From positions 1 to 6,638 of the forward strand of contig JAEDLA010000084.1 in assembly GCA_016295545.1 (NCBI GenBank): a stretch of DNA of 6,638 nucleotides, given 5' to 3'. The stretch comes from Oscillospiraceae bacterium. GTDB taxonomy: Bacteria; Bacillota; Clostridia; Oscillospirales; Ruminococcaceae. Within the stretch, counting starts at the first letter, position 1. Each line of letters starts with the position of its first letter. Shown piece after piece: positions 6,561 through 6,638 of the stretch. The translations under genes were made by a program, and so were the position numbers. The notes beneath the pieces are model-generated. The model was not told the origin of the DNA and searched no databases. It was given only the letters and a program-made list of their open reading frames with translations.

Positions 6561-6586
6561 TCGATATTTAATTGCCGGAGTAATAA
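6561..6586 (-). repeat. Right terminal inverted repeat of the element
   Basis: TTGCCGGAGTAATAA at 6572-6586 is the exact complement of the left end; the match extends inward to 6561 with three mismatches. TTGACA begins immediately outside it (6587-6592). Confidence 0.8.
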
Positions 6587-6597
6587 TTGACAGTGCA

Positions 6598-6638
6598 TTA
6601 ATTCTCCATATTCTGCAAAGCGTTTGCACCGCCGGCGA
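6598..6638 (-). CDS. Possible last codons of an upstream minus-strand gene (partial)
   Basis: One minus-strand frame enters from the window edge, reads AGGANALQNMEN and stops at TAA (6600-6598). Twelve codons cannot prove a gene. I list it because the stop lies just outside the mobile element and, without that element, would be about 29 bases before the kinase ATG, a normal operon spacing. The residues do not resemble the usual end of an OmpR-type regulator (RGVGYKL-like). The other two minus frames stay open into the element, so they are less natural candidates. Function unknown. Confidence 0.15.
   Translation of the reverse strand, partial: AGGANALQNMEN

Larger units (their letters stand above)
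6364..6586. mobile_element. MITE-like palindromic element, 223 bp, no coding capacity
   Basis: Ends are perfect 15-bp inverted repeats: TTATTACTCCGGCAA (6364-6378) and its complement at 6572-6586. With three mismatches the match extends to about 26 bp (to 6389 and from 6561). Inside are stem-loops at 6396-6408 (GCGGC/GCCGC), 6420-6443 (CCAAAGGGTT/AACCCTTTGG), 6459-6477 (G-run/C-run around AGA), 6489-6514 (GTAAATCA/TGATTTAC) and 6527-6558 (imperfect). There is no transposase and no credible open frame. No clear target duplication flanks it, but TA next to CTCCGG at both ends would fit a TA-duplicating (IS630/Tc1-like) mover. The sequence resembles dispersed hairpin repeats I associate with ruminococcal genomes; copy number cannot be judged here. 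It ends three bases before the kinase ribosome site, so it forms that mRNA's leader if transcription starts upstream. Confidence 0.7.

Noticed and set aside
6587..6614. Plus-strand TTGACA, 16 nt, TATTCT just outside the right terminal repeat
   Set aside because: The -35 is perfect but the -10 matches only 4 of 6, and no gene can be seen in the last 25 bases; could be an outward promoter but is unsupported.
1..6638. CRISPR array, tRNA or rRNA genes, insertion sequence with transposase
   Set aside because: No regularly spaced repeats, no cloverleaf or ribosomal motifs and no transposase frame were seen on either strand.

Overview
The window looks like chromosomal DNA from an anaerobic, low-to-middle GC Firmicute of class Clostridia. 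A Ruminococcus-like member of the Oscillospiraceae is my best guess. The basis is a forespore protein gene (spoVAC), a one-chain pyruvate:ferredoxin oxidoreductase (nifJ), strong AGGAGG/AAAGGAG ribosome sites, and a GC-rich palindromic intergenic element of a kind I associate with ruminococcal genomes. The genus is inference from memory, not a search result.

Layout. (1) 86-523, plus strand: spoVAC, without its usual partner spoVAD behind it. (2) 524-873: a 350-base gene-free stretch that is not empty. On the minus strand it holds a near-consensus sigma-A promoter (662-690), an AT-rich hairpin starting at the predicted first nucleotide, a single-stranded CU-rich stretch, and a strong C(UUCG)G terminator with a seven-U tail. 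Together these predict an unannotated small RNA of about 115 nt (655 to about 540). A long dyad (672-726) lies over its -35 box. The nifJ leader and a possible nifJ promoter follow. (3) 874-4386, plus strand: a complete nifJ with all expected thiamine-diphosphate and iron-sulfur ligands. (4) 4391-4437: a 13-bp-stem terminator serving two convergent genes. (5) 4444-6345, minus strand: a membrane sensor histidine kinase with a roughly 200-residue disordered Pro/Thr/Glu/Ser stalk outside the membrane. (6) 6364-6586: a 223-bp MITE-like element with 15-bp perfect terminal inverted repeats, ending three bases before the kinase ribosome binding site. (7) 6587-6638: a short edge region that may hold the last codons of another minus-strand gene.

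How the parts relate. NifJ is central fermentation metabolism (pyruvate to acetyl-CoA, CO2 and reduced ferredoxin) and SpoVAC belongs to spore formation; nothing links them functionally except proximity. The kinase has no response regulator in view. If the element is removed, the possible upstream stop codon would lie about 29 bases before the kinase start, so the element may have inserted into a regulator-kinase operon. The predicted small RNA carries a ten-base match to the complement of the kinase ribosome site and an eight-base match to that of spoVAC, so regulation of neighbours is conceivable but unproven.

The most interesting unexplained items are the predicted small RNA with its dyad, the element that now forms the kinase mRNA leader, and the stalked sensor domain of the kinase.
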